The notes: generated by a model from the letters alone, not told the origin. Positions 56,875 through 64,000 are shown, numbered from the stretch's first letter. The stretch is DNA of 64,000 nt from Tsukamurella sp. M9C (GCF_020169415.1 NZ_JAIULG010000020.1:1-64000), one strand, 5' to 3'. A program made the numbers and translations.

Positions 56875-56888
56875 CCGTACATGTACGG
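56875..56888. promoter_or_regulatory. Perfect 14-bp palindrome
   Basis: CCGTACATGTACGG lies in an AT-richer intergenic stretch (56770-57023) about 106 bp upstream of the small gene at 56769. It has the CGTAC-N2-GTACG form used by some TetR operators. No regulator gene is adjacent. Confidence 0.4.
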
Positions 56889-57023
56889 AACAGAACCCTT
56901 GTTTCACTTCACCGCATTGGCGCGATGGCTGCACTTCGGTGCCGTGACCAGCGCGAACATCCCGGTGAGCTGTGACCCAACGGCGACAACCCGCGTTCCC
57001 GACGAGGCGAGGGCGGCGAACGC

Positions 57024-57461
57024 CTACGCCGCGGTCACTCCGCTGAGTTGATTCATCGCGGCGAGGAACAGCCCGACCTGGACGGCGCCGCCGACGAGCG
57101 GCAGCCAGAACGCGGGCCGTCTCCGCACCACGAGGATCACGGCGACGACGAGGGCCACCGCGTACACGACGACCCCGCCGAGGTCGTTCAGCACGTACGC
57201 GGTGCCGAGCCTGTCGTAGTCGCAGTCGTTCGCGCCGCAGGAGTCCGTCGCCATCACCCAGAAGATGCTGAAGTAGAGGAGCCCGAGGACCCCGACCGCG
57301 TACCCGACGAACAGGGCGATCGTCGCCACCAGGTCGACGATGCGCCACGCCGGCCAGTGGGTCGGCACCTGCCGCCCGACGGGCATCGCCGCCCGGTACG
57401 GGTACTGCGGCACCTGGTGACCGGCGGCTGCGGGGGTGCCTCCGCGCGAGGATTCGTTCAC
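57024..57461 (-). CDS. Small membrane protein of unknown function
   Basis: 145 residues from the GTG at 57461. Three membrane segments (DLVATIALFVGYAVGVLGLL, DLGGVVVYAVALVVAVILVV, FWLPLVGGAVQVGLFLAAM) with a short Cys-x5-Cys loop (SCGANDCDYD) between the first two, probably outside. Pro/Gln/Tyr-rich N-terminus. No family recognised. Confidence 0.7.
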   Translation of the reverse strand: MNESSRGGTPAAAGHQVPQYPYRAAMPVGRQVPTHWPAWRIVDLVATIALFVGYAVGVLGLLYFSIFWVMATDSCGANDCDYDRLGTAYVLNDLGGVVVYAVALVVAVILVVRRRPAFWLPLVGGAVQVGLFLAAMNQLSGVTAA

Positions 57462-57541
57462 CTGTCGATCATGGCGCGTCGGCCCGTTGCCCGGAATCCG
57501 TAACAGTGCGCGGCCTTCTAGGGGGAAGTACTCATGCGCCG

Positions 57542-57823
57542 TCAGTCGAACGAGTGGACCGCGCTGTAGACCACGCTCGGGTGCACGTCGAAGTCCTCGG
57601 CGATCCGCTCTGTGCTCTCCCCCGCCGCGGCCCGCCGCTTCGCCTCCGCCTTCCGCACCGGATCCAGGGGCGTGCGGTCCTTCGGCGGTCCCGGATCCGA
57701 CGGCGCCGAACGCCGGATGAGCTGCCCAGCGAGCGAGATCCGGTCGAAGATGTAGAAGCCGTAGCTCCCCACGTCGGTGCCGGCGCTCGCGTCCACTCTG
57801 TCGTGCGGCCGGCGTCGGCACAT
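57542..57823 (-). CDS. Small protein with C-terminal helix-turn-helix-like region
   Basis: 93 residues from the ATG at 57823 (GGGGGA 8 nt upstream). A GTG at 57871 is in frame but sits directly against the tRNA terminator and is less likely. The C-terminal part DPVRKAEAKRRAAAGESTER then IAEDFDVHPSVVYSAVH reads as a resolvase/Mor-like helix-turn-helix. Its N-terminal half has no recognised features. Confidence 0.5.
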   Translation of the reverse strand: MCRRRPHDRVDASAGTDVGSYGFYIFDRISLAGQLIRRSAPSDPGPPKDRTPLDPVRKAEAKRRAAAGESTERIAEDFDVHPSVVYSAVHSFD

Positions 57824-57874
57824 CAGGTGAATCCCCCGGATCGGCCGCGGGCGCACACCGTCTCCGGACACAAG

Positions 57875-57900
57875 AAAACCCCCTGCGAACAGGGGGTTTT
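57875..57900 (-). terminator. Intrinsic terminator of the tRNA operon
   Basis: AAAACCCCCTG-CGAA-CAGGGGGTTTT, perfect 11-bp arms, followed on the minus strand by a T-rich tail (TTTTCTT). It lies 5 bp after tRNA-Phe. Confidence 0.9.
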
Positions 57901-57905
57901 GCTTG

Positions 57906-57979
57906 TGGCCAGAGCCGGGATCGAACCGGCGACCTACCGCTTTTCAGGCGGTCGCTCGTACCAACTGAGCTACCTGGCC
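57906..57979 (-). tRNA. tRNA-Phe (GAA)
   Basis: 74 nt. The anticodon loop CTGAAAA gives anticodon GAA (57943-57945). Acceptor GGCCAGG pairs with TCTGGCC; T-arm GGTTCGATCC is present. CCA is not encoded. Last of three tandem tRNAs. Confidence 0.95.
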
Positions 57980-58024
57980 GTGCCGGTAAAACCGTCACCG
58001 CCGAGTTCTTCCGAACTCGGATGG

Positions 58025-58098
58025 CGACCCTGACGGGACTCGAACCCGCGACCTCCGCCGTGACAGGGCGGCGCGCTAACCAACTGCGCCACAGGGCC
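58025..58098 (-). tRNA. tRNA-Asp (GTC)
   Basis: 74 nt. Anticodon loop CTGTCAC gives GTC. Acceptor GGCCCTG/CAGGGTC and T-arm GGTTCGAGTCC are present. A CCA follows at 58022-58024. Confidence 0.95.
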
Positions 58099-58123
58099 AT
58101 ATGCAATTTTCCGTCTTGCGACG

Positions 58124-58196
58124 TACCCCCTACGGGATTCGAACCCGCGCTACCGCCTTGAAAGGGCGGCGTCCTAGGCCACTAAACGAAGGGGGC
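58124..58196 (-). tRNA. tRNA-Glu (TTC)
   Basis: 73 nt. Anticodon loop CTTTCAA gives TTC. Acceptor GCCCCCT/AGGGGGT and T-arm GGTTCGAATCC are present. First of the Glu-Asp-Phe cluster, an order common in Mycobacteriales. Confidence 0.95.
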
Positions 58197-58258
58197 TCGC
58201 TTCGGGCGACTTGAAGCCGCTCTCCGCACCGCTTCCGTGTTCCGTTGGGAGCTGGGAT

Positions 58259-58288
58259 AGCTTATGGCACATTCCACCCAGTTCCCAA
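58259..58288 (-). promoter_or_regulatory. Candidate promoter of the tRNA operon
   Basis: On the minus strand TTGGGA (58283-58288) and TAAGCT (58259-58264) are 18 bp apart, the same spacing and the same -10 as the proposed str promoter. It is 63 bp before tRNA-Glu. Confidence 0.55.
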
Positions 58289-58362
58289 ATCGGCTGGTCA
58301 GGGGCCAGAAATCGACGGCCTCGGGCCGCGGCGGTGAACAGCGGCTGAACAGGCCCCAGCGA

Positions 58363-59205
58363 TCATCGTGCGGGCAGATCCATCCGCGCCAGCCGCGCCG
58401 GGTCGATGATGGAGACCACGTCGACGATCCGGCCGCCGACCACGGTGCACGCCATGAGCCCGACCGGCTTCCCCGTGGGCCCCCAGACCAGGATCCCGGG
58501 CGACCCGTTCACGTTGACCCGGCGTGCCTCGATCCGGCTCGGGTCGCCCCGTCGCACCGCGTCGAGCACCGCGTTCGCGCCGATGGTGACCACCTCGCCG
58601 CGAGGCGTCCGGCGGGTCCAGGTGAGGTCGGGATCCAGCACCCGCAGCAGGGCCTCGAAGTCGCCGCCGCGCGCGGCGGCGAGGAAGGCGTCCACGACCG
58701 CGCGTTGCTCGCGGCGCTCGGCGATCGGCAACGGGCCGCCCTGCACCCGGCGCCGCGCCCTGCTCGCCGCCATCTTCGCGGCGTCGGGCGAGCGGCCGAC
58801 GATGGCGCCGACCTCGGCGAACGGCACCGCGAACAGGTCGTGCAGGACGAAGGCCAGGCGCTCGTCCGGTTTGAGCGAGTCGAGCACCACCATCAGCGCG
58901 AGCCCGACAGCGTCCGCGGCGACGGCGACGTCCTCCGGCCCGTCGTCGTCGGTGACGATGGGATCAACGTCGTCGAACTCCGTCTCGGGGTGCGCCGTAC
59001 GGGCGCGCAGGACGTCGATGCAGATCCGTCCGACCACGCGGGTGAGCCAGCCGCCCGGGTTCTCGATCGGCGGACCGTCGCACCGGTCGAGGCGCAGCCA
59101 CGCCTCCTGGACCGCGTCCTCGGCGTCCGCGCGGGACCCGAGGGCGCGGGTGGCGACCGCGATCAGTCGCGGCCTGTGCTGCTCGAACTGCTCAGTGCGG
59201 TCCAT
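58363..59205 (-). CDS. ECF sigma factor with C-terminal SnoaL-like domain (ECF41/SigJ type)
   Basis: 280 residues from the ATG at 59205. Region 2: RLIAVATRALGSRADAEDAV and QEAWLRL; region 4: LKPDERLAFVLHDLFAVPF and IVGRSPDAAKMAASRARRR. The C-terminal ~110 residues form a SnoaL-like fold (DAFLAAARGGDFEALLRVLD), the fused regulatory domain that defines ECF41 and replaces a separate anti-sigma factor. Divergent from a DoxX-like gene, which is its likely target. Confidence 0.9.
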   Translation of the reverse strand: MDRTEQFEQHRPRLIAVATRALGSRADAEDAVQEAWLRLDRCDGPPIENPGGWLTRVVGRICIDVLRARTAHPETEFDDVDPIVTDDDGPEDVAVAADAVGLALMVVLDSLKPDERLAFVLHDLFAVPFAEVGAIVGRSPDAAKMAASRARRRVQGGPLPIAERREQRAVVDAFLAAARGGDFEALLRVLDPDLTWTRRTPRGEVVTIGANAVLDAVRRGDPSRIEARRVNVNGSPGILVWGPTGKPVGLMACTVVGGRIVDVVSIIDPARLARMDLPAR

Positions 59206-59283
59206 CGTCGTTACCTTTCCATGCGGTGATCCGTCAGACCTGTGACGAGCCCGAACGGGCGAAGGTAACGAGAGGACACCGCC

Positions 59284-59670
59284 ATGAACATCGCACTGTG
59301 GATCATCACCGCCATCCTGGCCCTCGGCTTCACCGCCGGCGGCCTGGCCCTGCTCGCGCTCCCCCGCGATCGCTACCGGGCCCTCGGCGCGAACCAGCAC
59401 TGGGTGGACGACTTCGGCGACGCCCACCTGAAGGCGATCGGGGCGATCAAGGTGACGGGCGGGCTGGGGCTGATCCTGCCCGCCGTCACCGGGGTGGCGA
59501 CGGTGCTCTCACCCCTCGCCGCGTGCGGGCTCGCCCTGTTCATGTCGGGGGCCGCGACGACGCGGTTCCGCCGCGACGAGTGGGGGTACATGGCGGGCGA
59601 CATCGTGTTCATCGCCGCCCTCGCGTTCGTGGCCTGGGGCCGGATCGCGCTCGCGCCGTACGGCGCCTGA
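59284..59670 (+). CDS. DoxX-like membrane protein
   Basis: 128 residues, with GAGAGGA 7 nt upstream. Four membrane segments; the central GAIKVTGGLGLILPAVTG and LSPLAACGLALFMSGAA match the DoxX/DoxX-like family, small quinone- or redox-associated membrane proteins. ECF41 sigma factors usually sit beside their target gene, often a carboxymuconolactone-decarboxylase or DoxX-like protein, which fits here. Between the two genes the sequences TCGTTACCTT (59208-59217) and AAGGTAACGA (59262-59271) form a perfect 10-bp inverted repeat. Confidence 0.78.
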   Translation: MNIALWIITAILALGFTAGGLALLALPRDRYRALGANQHWVDDFGDAHLKAIGAIKVTGGLGLILPAVTGVATVLSPLAACGLALFMSGAATTRFRRDEWGYMAGDIVFIAALAFVAWGRIALAPYGA

Positions 59671-59674
59671 CCTG

Positions 59675-59715
59675 TTGACGACACAATGCGTAAGTAGTAA
59701 CTTACGCATTGTGTC
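59675..59715. promoter_or_regulatory. Overlapping promoter, operator and start codon of the ArsR gene
   Basis: Promoter TTGACG (59675-59680), 17 bp, TAACTT (59698-59703). A perfect palindrome GACACAATGCGTAAG (59680-59694), 6-nt spacer, complement (59701-59715) covers the promoter and runs into the GTG start codon at 59711. Transcription should begin at or just before that GTG, so the mRNA is essentially leaderless. Confidence 0.8.
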
Positions 59716-60040
59716 CGTCGCAGCCGACCCCTGGTCCGCCCTCGCCGATCCCACTCGGCGAACGGTCTTCGCGCGGGTGGCTGCCGGCCCCTGCTCGGTG
59801 ACCGAGATCGCGCGGGACCTGCCGGTCAGCCGCCCCGCCGTCTCGCAGCATCTCCGCGTCCTCCTCGACGCGCACCTCGTCGACGTGCGCAACCAGGGAC
59901 GCGAGCGCCTCTACCGGCCCCGGCCCGACGGGCTGGCCGCCCTGCGGCGCGAGCTCGAGGGCTACTGGACGCAGACGCTGAGGACGTTCAAGCAGCTGGC
60001 CGAACAGGCCTACGCCGAGGAAGGGAATCCACCGTCATGA
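59711..60040 (+). CDS. ArsR-family helix-turn-helix regulator (ArsR-SRPBCC pair)
   Basis: 109 residues from the GTG at 59711 (VSVAADPWSALADPTRR). ArsR fold: TRRTVFARVAAGPCSVTEIA, then RDLPVSRPAVSQHLRVLLDA and LVDVRNQGRERLYRP. It lacks metal-binding Cys motifs, so it is of the non-metal SRPBCC-linked class. Translationally coupled to the next gene by a 4-bp overlap. It probably represses its own operon through the palindrome at its start. Confidence 0.9.
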   Translation: MSVAADPWSALADPTRRTVFARVAAGPCSVTEIARDLPVSRPAVSQHLRVLLDAHLVDVRNQGRERLYRPRPDGLAALRRELEGYWTQTLRTFKQLAEQAYAEEGNPPS

Positions 60041-60531
60041 GTGCCGCATCGTCCGCCCCCACCGCACTGCAGGTCGACATCACCGTCGACGTGCCCATCG
60101 ATTTCGCCTATCGCGTGTTCACCGAGCGCTTCGACGAGATCAAGCCGCGCGATCACAACCTGCTCGCCGTGCCGATCGCGAAGACCGTGCTCGAACCGCA
60201 GGCCGGCGGCACGATCTACGACGTCGGGACGGACGGCACCGTCTGCACCTGGGCGCGCGTACTCGCGTGCGATCCGCCGAACTCGCTGACGATCAGCTGG
60301 GACATCAGCCCGCAGTGGCAGATCGAGACCGATCACGCGCGGACCAGTGAGGTCGAGATCCGCTTCGTCGCCGAGACTCCGGAGCGCACCCGGGTCGAGA
60401 TCGAGCACCGCCACCTGGACCGGCACGGCGAGGGCTGGGAGCAGGCGTCCGCCGGGATCGGTGGCGCCAACGGCTGGCCGCTGTACCTGGACCGCTTCCG
60501 CGCGGTCGCCGAGGGCGGGGTGGTGCAGTAG
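60037..60531 (+). CDS. SRPBCC/AHSA1-like ligand-binding protein
   Basis: 164 residues. N-terminal VDITVDVPIDFAYRVFTERF and the PQWQIETDHARTSEVEIRFV to EGWEQASAGIGGANGWPLYL layout are typical of the START/AHSA1 (SRPBCC) fold, a hydrophobic cavity for small molecules. Paired with an upstream ArsR gene in many actinobacteria. The ligand is not known. Confidence 0.87.
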   Translation: MSAASSAPTALQVDITVDVPIDFAYRVFTERFDEIKPRDHNLLAVPIAKTVLEPQAGGTIYDVGTDGTVCTWARVLACDPPNSLTISWDISPQWQIETDHARTSEVEIRFVAETPERTRVEIEHRHLDRHGEGWEQASAGIGGANGWPLYLDRFRAVAEGGVVQ

Positions 60532-60587
60532 TCGCCGACACCTCAGGATGTCGAGTTCTTCGAGCATGGACGTGCACCTGAGCACGT

Positions 60588-61151
60588 CTACGTGTCCTGG
60601 GCTCGAATTCCTGAGGCATTCAGGTCGGCGACGGCCCGCGCGACGAGCTCGGCGCGCCGCTGCGGAGTGCGGGCCTTGAGCAACGTGAGGATCACGGCGT
60701 AACGATCGGACCGGCTCAGCGCCTCGAACGCCGCAGCGGCGGCGGGTTTCACGGCCAGCGCCGCCTTGAAATCGGGTGGCGTCTCGGCGGTGCGCTGGGA
60801 CTCGTACGCGGCGTCCCAGCGCCCGTCCGCCCGCGCGGCGTCGCGCTGCGCGTAGCCCGCCGGCCGCACCCGCCCCGCCGCAGCCAGCGCCTCGAACTTC
60901 TCCACGTTGATCCGCGACCACGAGCTGGTGCGGCGCCTCGGCGAATAGCGCTGGAGGAAGGAGTCGGCGTCGTTCGACCTCCGCTGCCCGTCGATCCAGC
61001 CGAAGCAGAGCGCCCCGTCCAGCGCGTCCTCGATCGTCAGCCCCGGAACCGCGGATCCTCGTCGCGCGATCCGCAGCCACGCCTCCGGCGCGGTGTCGTG
61101 GTGCTGCTCCAGCCAGGCATCCCACTCGTCACCGGTGGCGAATTCGAGCAC
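60588..61151 (-). CDS. YdeI/OmpD-associated family protein
   Basis: 187 residues from the GTG at 61151 (VLEFATGDEWDAWLEQHH). The segment LDGALCFGWIDGQRRSNDAD then RYSPRRRTSSWSRINVEK identifies the YdeI family, small cytoplasmic proteins of uncertain role (some links to antimicrobial-peptide tolerance). Upstream GTGs (61241) are less consistent with the family N-terminus. Confidence 0.82.
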   Translation of the reverse strand: MLEFATGDEWDAWLEQHHDTAPEAWLRIARRGSAVPGLTIEDALDGALCFGWIDGQRRSNDADSFLQRYSPRRRTSSWSRINVEKFEALAAAGRVRPAGYAQRDAARADGRWDAAYESQRTAETPPDFKAALAVKPAAAAAFEALSRSDRYAVILTLLKARTPQRRAELVARAVADLNASGIRAQDT

Positions 61152-61283
61152 ATCCAGTACGCCCCGTCGCGCGGGCCCTCGGTCGTGCGTCGATCCGCCT
61201 GATTGCCGACCGCGTTCTCGGCGGTGTTCGCCTGAATTCACAGGACCCCCGCGCATGTCGTTGCCCCGCATGTCGTTACATCG

Positions 61284-61538
61284 TCACCACGTGAACCGAT
61301 CGGGATGATCCCGGGCTTCCTGCCGGATTCTCCCGAGTTCGGTTGCGAACAATTTCATGTGCCCACATCCGAGGCAGACGACCGCAGCCAACGTCGACGA
61401 CGGATTGTTCCTCCACAGCGCACGGCCGCCGGAGTAGAGTCCGCCGCCACCCTGGTACTCCACCCTGAGACCGCCGACCTGCACGCCTCCGCAAAGCTCA
61501 CAAAGAGGCAATCGGGTCGGAGCATTTACAGGTTGCAC
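61284..61538 (-). CDS. Small protein with two CxxC knuckles
   Basis: 84 residues from a GTG at 61538. It contains LCELCGG near the N-terminus and CLGCGH about 40 residues later, which would form a zinc-ribbon-like site. The rest is without recognised motifs. The start lacks a strong Shine-Dalgarno. Possibly real because the Cys spacing is purposeful. Confidence 0.5.
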   Translation of the reverse strand: MQPVNAPTRLPLCELCGGVQVGGLRVEYQGGGGLYSGGRALWRNNPSSTLAAVVCLGCGHMKLFATELGRIRQEARDHPDRFTW

Positions 61539-61568
61539 AACGCGATTCTTACCACACTACCATCTGAG

Positions 61569-61641
61569 TGGGCCCCGTGGGACTCGAACCCACAACCAAC
61601 GGATTAAAAGTCCGGAGCTCTACCAATTGAGCTAGAGGCCC
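61569..61641 (-). tRNA. tRNA-Lys (TTT)
   Basis: 73 nt. Anticodon loop CTTTTAA gives TTT. Acceptor GGGCCTC/GGGGCCC and T-arm GGTTCGAGTCC are present. Confidence 0.95.
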
Positions 61642-61694
61642 TAGCGCCGGTCAGTCTAGCGACTGACCGGCGACGGGACATGCGCAGGGCCGGG

Positions 61695-62111
61695 TCAGGA
61701 CGCCGCGGCGTTGACCATCCAGTGCACGCCGAAGCCGTCGATGCACATGCCGAAGGTGTCACCCCACGGCGCCTGCACGAACGGGACGGTGACGGAGCCG
61801 CTGGCCGACAGCTTCTCCCACCACCCGGTGAGCTTCGCGAGGTCGTCGCCCGACAGGGAGACGGAGACGTCGTCACCGACGTTCCGCGGCATCCCGGTCG
61901 GTGTATCGGCGCACATGAGGGTGAAGCCGTCCGCCGTGGTGAGCTGGCCGTGCATCACCTTGGTGGCGTCGTTCGGGTCCGAGAGCATTTCGGGCGGCAT
62001 GCCCTCGAAGGTGGAGATCTCGAGCTCGCCACCGAAGACGTCCCGGTAGAACTCGAGCGCCTCGCGGGCGTTGTCGGAGAAGCTGATGTAGGGGTTCAGG
62101 CGTACGGTCAT
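61695..62111 (-). CDS. VOC-superfamily protein (PhnB-like glyoxalase fold)
   Basis: 138 residues from the ATG at 62111. RLNPYISFSDNAREALEFYR and the GMCIDGFGVHWMVN ending are typical of PhnB-like VOC proteins, which use a glyoxalase-type fold for small-molecule binding or metal-dependent chemistry. The residues for a metal triad are not all clear. Function unknown. Confidence 0.85.
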   Translation of the reverse strand: MTVRLNPYISFSDNAREALEFYRDVFGGELEISTFEGMPPEMLSDPNDATKVMHGQLTTADGFTLMCADTPTGMPRNVGDDVSVSLSGDDLAKLTGWWEKLSASGSVTVPFVQAPWGDTFGMCIDGFGVHWMVNAAAS

Positions 62112-62220
62112 GCCCCTGATTCTGCTCCCGTGGACCGACAAGTTCATACAGTTCGTCCAGCGGATTCCGCCCGTTCACCCCCGCGACCGACCTCGCGGGC
62201 AGCCTGGCGAGATGCAGCCG

Positions 62221-63474
62221 ATGCACATCGTTCAGCTGGCGAACTTCTACGGGCCCCGTTCCGGCGGCCTGCGGACCGCCGTGGACCAGTTGGGCGCGGG
62301 CTACGTCGACCGCGGACACGCCGTCACGCTGGTGGTCGCGGGCCGCGGGCACGACGACGAGGTGCTGGACTCGGGCGTCCGCCGCATCACCGTCCCGGGC
62401 CGCAAGTTCTTCAAGGTGGAGGGCTACCGGGCCGCCAGCCCGGTCCTCATCCGCCGGCTCCTCCCCCGCCTCGGCGCCGACAGCCTCGAGGTCTCCGACC
62501 GCCTCACGCTGCGCGGCATGGGCCCGTGGGCGAAGGCGCACGGCATCGGCTCGATCATGATCAGCCACGAGCGCCTGGACCGGATGATCGAACTGGGGGC
62601 ACCGTCGGGCGTCGCGACCTGGGCCGCCGACGTCGCCAACCTCGGCACGGCCCGCAGCTACGACTCGGTCGTCTGCACCACCGCCTTCGCCGGCGAGGAG
62701 TTCGCCCGCGTGCAGGCGCCCAACGTCGAGACGGTGCCGCTCGGCGTCGACCTTGCGACCTTCCGCCCGGACCGCGCCACCCCATCGGCGCGCGCCCGCT
62801 GGGCCACCGGCGCCGGGAGCGGAGCGAGCGGGCCGCACGACACCGCTGCGGACGTCCTCCTCGTACAGTCCTGCCGGCTGTCGATGGAGAAGCACCCGGC
62901 GCGCGGGATCGAGGTCGTGCGGGCCCTCGTGGCCGACGGTGTCCGCGCCCGCCTGGTGATCGCGGGCGACGGCGCGATGGCCGACGAGCTGCGGCGGCAG
63001 GCCCGCGGTCTGCCGGTCACGTTCACCGGGCACCTCGCGGACCGCGACGCCCTCGCCGACCTGCTCGCGGCGGCGGACGTCGCGATCTGCCCCGGCCCGC
63101 ACGAGACCTTCGGGCTCAGCGCGATGGAGGCGCTGGCGTCCGGCACGCCGATCGTGGTGTCCCGCAACAGCGCCCTGGCCGACGTGACCCGCGACGGGTG
63201 CGGGCTTCCGGCGGCCGACACGGGGGCCGCGTTCGCCGCGGCGGTGCAGTCAGTGCTGGAGCGCGACGAGTACCGCACGGCCGCGCGGGCCTGTGCCGAG
63301 CAGTACACCTGGGACCGCGCGGTGGACGCGATGCTGGACCTGCACCGGGCGACCGCGCAGCGGCGGATGTTCCTGCGCGGCGGACGGTCAGCGCAGCCGG
63401 TCGCCCGTTTCCGCGTGGAAGAACAGCGCCTGCTCCGCCGCCGGAACGAGGCCGGTCTCCTCGCCGGCTCGTAG
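62221..63474 (+). CDS. Glycosyltransferase family 4 protein
   Basis: 417 residues from the ATG at 62221; the ATG at 62212 is also possible. N-terminal Rossmann region MHIVQLANFYGPRSGGLRTA and the nucleotide-sugar region GPHETFGLSAMEALASGTPI (E-x7-E of GT4). Sugar and acceptor unknown. Its last 29 codons overlap the end of the convergent ABC ATPase gene by 87 bp. Confidence 0.88.
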   Translation: MHIVQLANFYGPRSGGLRTAVDQLGAGYVDRGHAVTLVVAGRGHDDEVLDSGVRRITVPGRKFFKVEGYRAASPVLIRRLLPRLGADSLEVSDRLTLRGMGPWAKAHGIGSIMISHERLDRMIELGAPSGVATWAADVANLGTARSYDSVVCTTAFAGEEFARVQAPNVETVPLGVDLATFRPDRATPSARARWATGAGSGASGPHDTAADVLLVQSCRLSMEKHPARGIEVVRALVADGVRARLVIAGDGAMADELRRQARGLPVTFTGHLADRDALADLLAAADVAICPGPHETFGLSAMEALASGTPIVVSRNSALADVTRDGCGLPAADTGAAFAAAVQSVLERDEYRTAARACAEQYTWDRAVDAMLDLHRATAQRRMFLRGGRSAQPVARFRVEEQRLLRRRNEAGLLAGS

Positions 63475-64000
63475 CGTCGACGCGCGGTCGGCGCGCGCCA
63501 CGACGGGCTTGTCCTGACCGTCGACGGTCACGTAGACGAGCGCCTCGGCGCCCAGCTCCTCGACCAGCGCGACGGTGCCCTTCGCCGCGCCCGGGGTGCC
63601 CGCCGCGACCACGTCGAAGGCCTCGGGCCGCAGGCCGACGGTCACCGTCGCACCGGATTCGACGGTGCGCGGCACGGGCACAGTCGCGCCGCCGAGGTCC
63701 GCGCCGGCGTCGGTGCGGGGCACGGTGAGCAGGTTCATGCCCGGCGAGCCGAGGAAGCCCGCGACGAAGGTGTTGACCGGATCGTCGTACAGCTCGCGCG
63801 GCGGCGCCGCCTGCTGCAGCAGCCCGTCCTTGAGCACCGCGACGCGGTCGCCCATGGTCATGGCCTCGACCTGGTCGTGCGTCACGTACAGCGTGGTCAC
63901 GCCGAGCCGCCGCTGCAGCGCGGAGATCTGCGAGCGGGTCGAGACCCGCAGCCGCGCATCGAGGTTCGACAGCGGCTCGTCCATCGCGAAGACCTTGGGG
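63388..64000 (-). CDS. Sugar ABC transporter ATP-binding protein, C-terminal part (MsmK/UgpC/MalK-like; truncated at window edge)
   Basis: Visible part: Walker B VFAMDEPLSNLDARLR, switch His in YVTHDQVEAMTMGDR, then the C-terminal TOBE/OB domain (VGLRPEAFDVVAAG region). This is the CUT1 carbohydrate-importer ATPase type. The N-terminus with Walker A lies outside the window. Antisense 87-bp overlap with the glycosyltransferase gene. Confidence 0.88.
   Translation of the reverse strand, partial: PKVFAMDEPLSNLDARLRVSTRSQISALQRRLGVTTLYVTHDQVEAMTMGDRVAVLKDGLLQQAAPPRELYDDPVNTFVAGFLGSPGMNLLTVPRTDAGADLGGATVPVPRTVESGATVTVGLRPEAFDVVAAGTPGAAKGTVALVEELGAEALVYVTVDGQDKPVVARADRASTLRAGEETGLVPAAEQALFFHAETGDRLR

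Noticed and set aside
61305-61607. 100-codon plus-strand frame over the tRNA-Lys gene
   Set aside because: It crosses the tRNA and opposes the CxxC small gene; no ribosome binding site or recognisable motif.

Overview
The window is high-GC (around 70% by eye) actinobacterial chromosomal DNA. The order Mycobacteriales is indicated by the S10 and str ribosomal operons, DUF5302/DUF5313-type proteins, LppP/LprE-type lipoproteins, PknH-like Ser/Thr kinases with extracytoplasmic tails, an Mcr-type alpha-methylacyl-CoA racemase with all three catalytic residues, MymA-like Baeyer-Villiger monooxygenases, KshB-like reductases and an ECF41/SigJ-like sigma factor. A Tsukamurella- or Gordonia-like genus fits, but that is an inference. 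There is no rRNA, CRISPR array, transposase or integrase.

Layout. 0-5.3 kb: the end of an unidentified gene translationally coupled to a 1090-residue double-P-loop HerA-like ATPase, a small orphan BTAD-type protein and a DEAD-box RNA helicase. 5.6-6.8 kb: two tandem paralogous exported proteins. 6.9-12.1 kb (minus strand): the complete S10 operon rpsJ-rplC-rplD-rplW-rplB-rpsS-rplV-rpsC-rplP-rpmC-rpsQ, with a strong terminator. 12.5-28.3 kb: an esterase lipoprotein, a hotdog thioesterase, a secreted chymotrypsin-like protease, a kinase, then a lipid/steroid-type oxidation region (racemase, hydrolase, Baeyer-Villiger monooxygenase, KshB-like reductase, alcohol dehydrogenase, 3-alpha-HSD-like SDR). 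A TetR-MFS efflux cassette bounded by 24-bp direct repeats splits the last two of these genes. Several small Mycobacteriales genes follow. 28.4-32.9 kb (minus strand): the str operon rpsL-rpsG-fusA-tuf, with a recognisable promoter, an internal hairpin after rpsG and a terminal hairpin.

33-43.8 kb: an AlkA-like glycosylase, a DUF5313 protein and a DrrAB-type ABC exporter, with perfect CRP/GlxR-type palindromes on both sides of the exporter; then an exported protein, DUF2277, a second kinase, a lipoprotein, D-amino-acid oxidase, a DUF1269 protein, an acyl-ACP thioesterase and an MFS pump. 43.8-47 kb: an FdhD-FdhF/YdeP molybdoenzyme pair. 47-55.5 kb: a second oxidation cluster (MerR, Baeyer-Villiger monooxygenase, di-iron ferritin-like protein, SadH-like SDR, LipR-like hydrolase, divergent KshB-like reductase), a secretory lipase and a TetR.

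55.5-64 kb: an LppP/LprE lipoprotein, small proteins, tRNA-Glu/Asp/Phe with promoter and terminator, an ECF41 sigma factor facing a DoxX-like gene, an ArsR-SRPBCC pair whose promoter, operator and start codon lie in one perfect palindrome, a YdeI-like protein, a CxxC small protein, tRNA-Lys, a VOC protein, a GT4 glycosyltransferase and the C-terminal part of a sugar ABC-importer ATPase.

How the parts connect. Besides translation genes, the accessory regions repeatedly pair an FAD Baeyer-Villiger monooxygenase with an SDR, an alpha/beta hydrolase and a KshB-type reductase, which suggests two parallel routes for oxidising and hydrolysing lipid, steroid or ketone substrates. The most novel-looking elements are the double-P-loop ATPase locus, the di-iron oxygenase cluster, the repeat-bounded efflux cassette and the self-contained leaderless ArsR switch.
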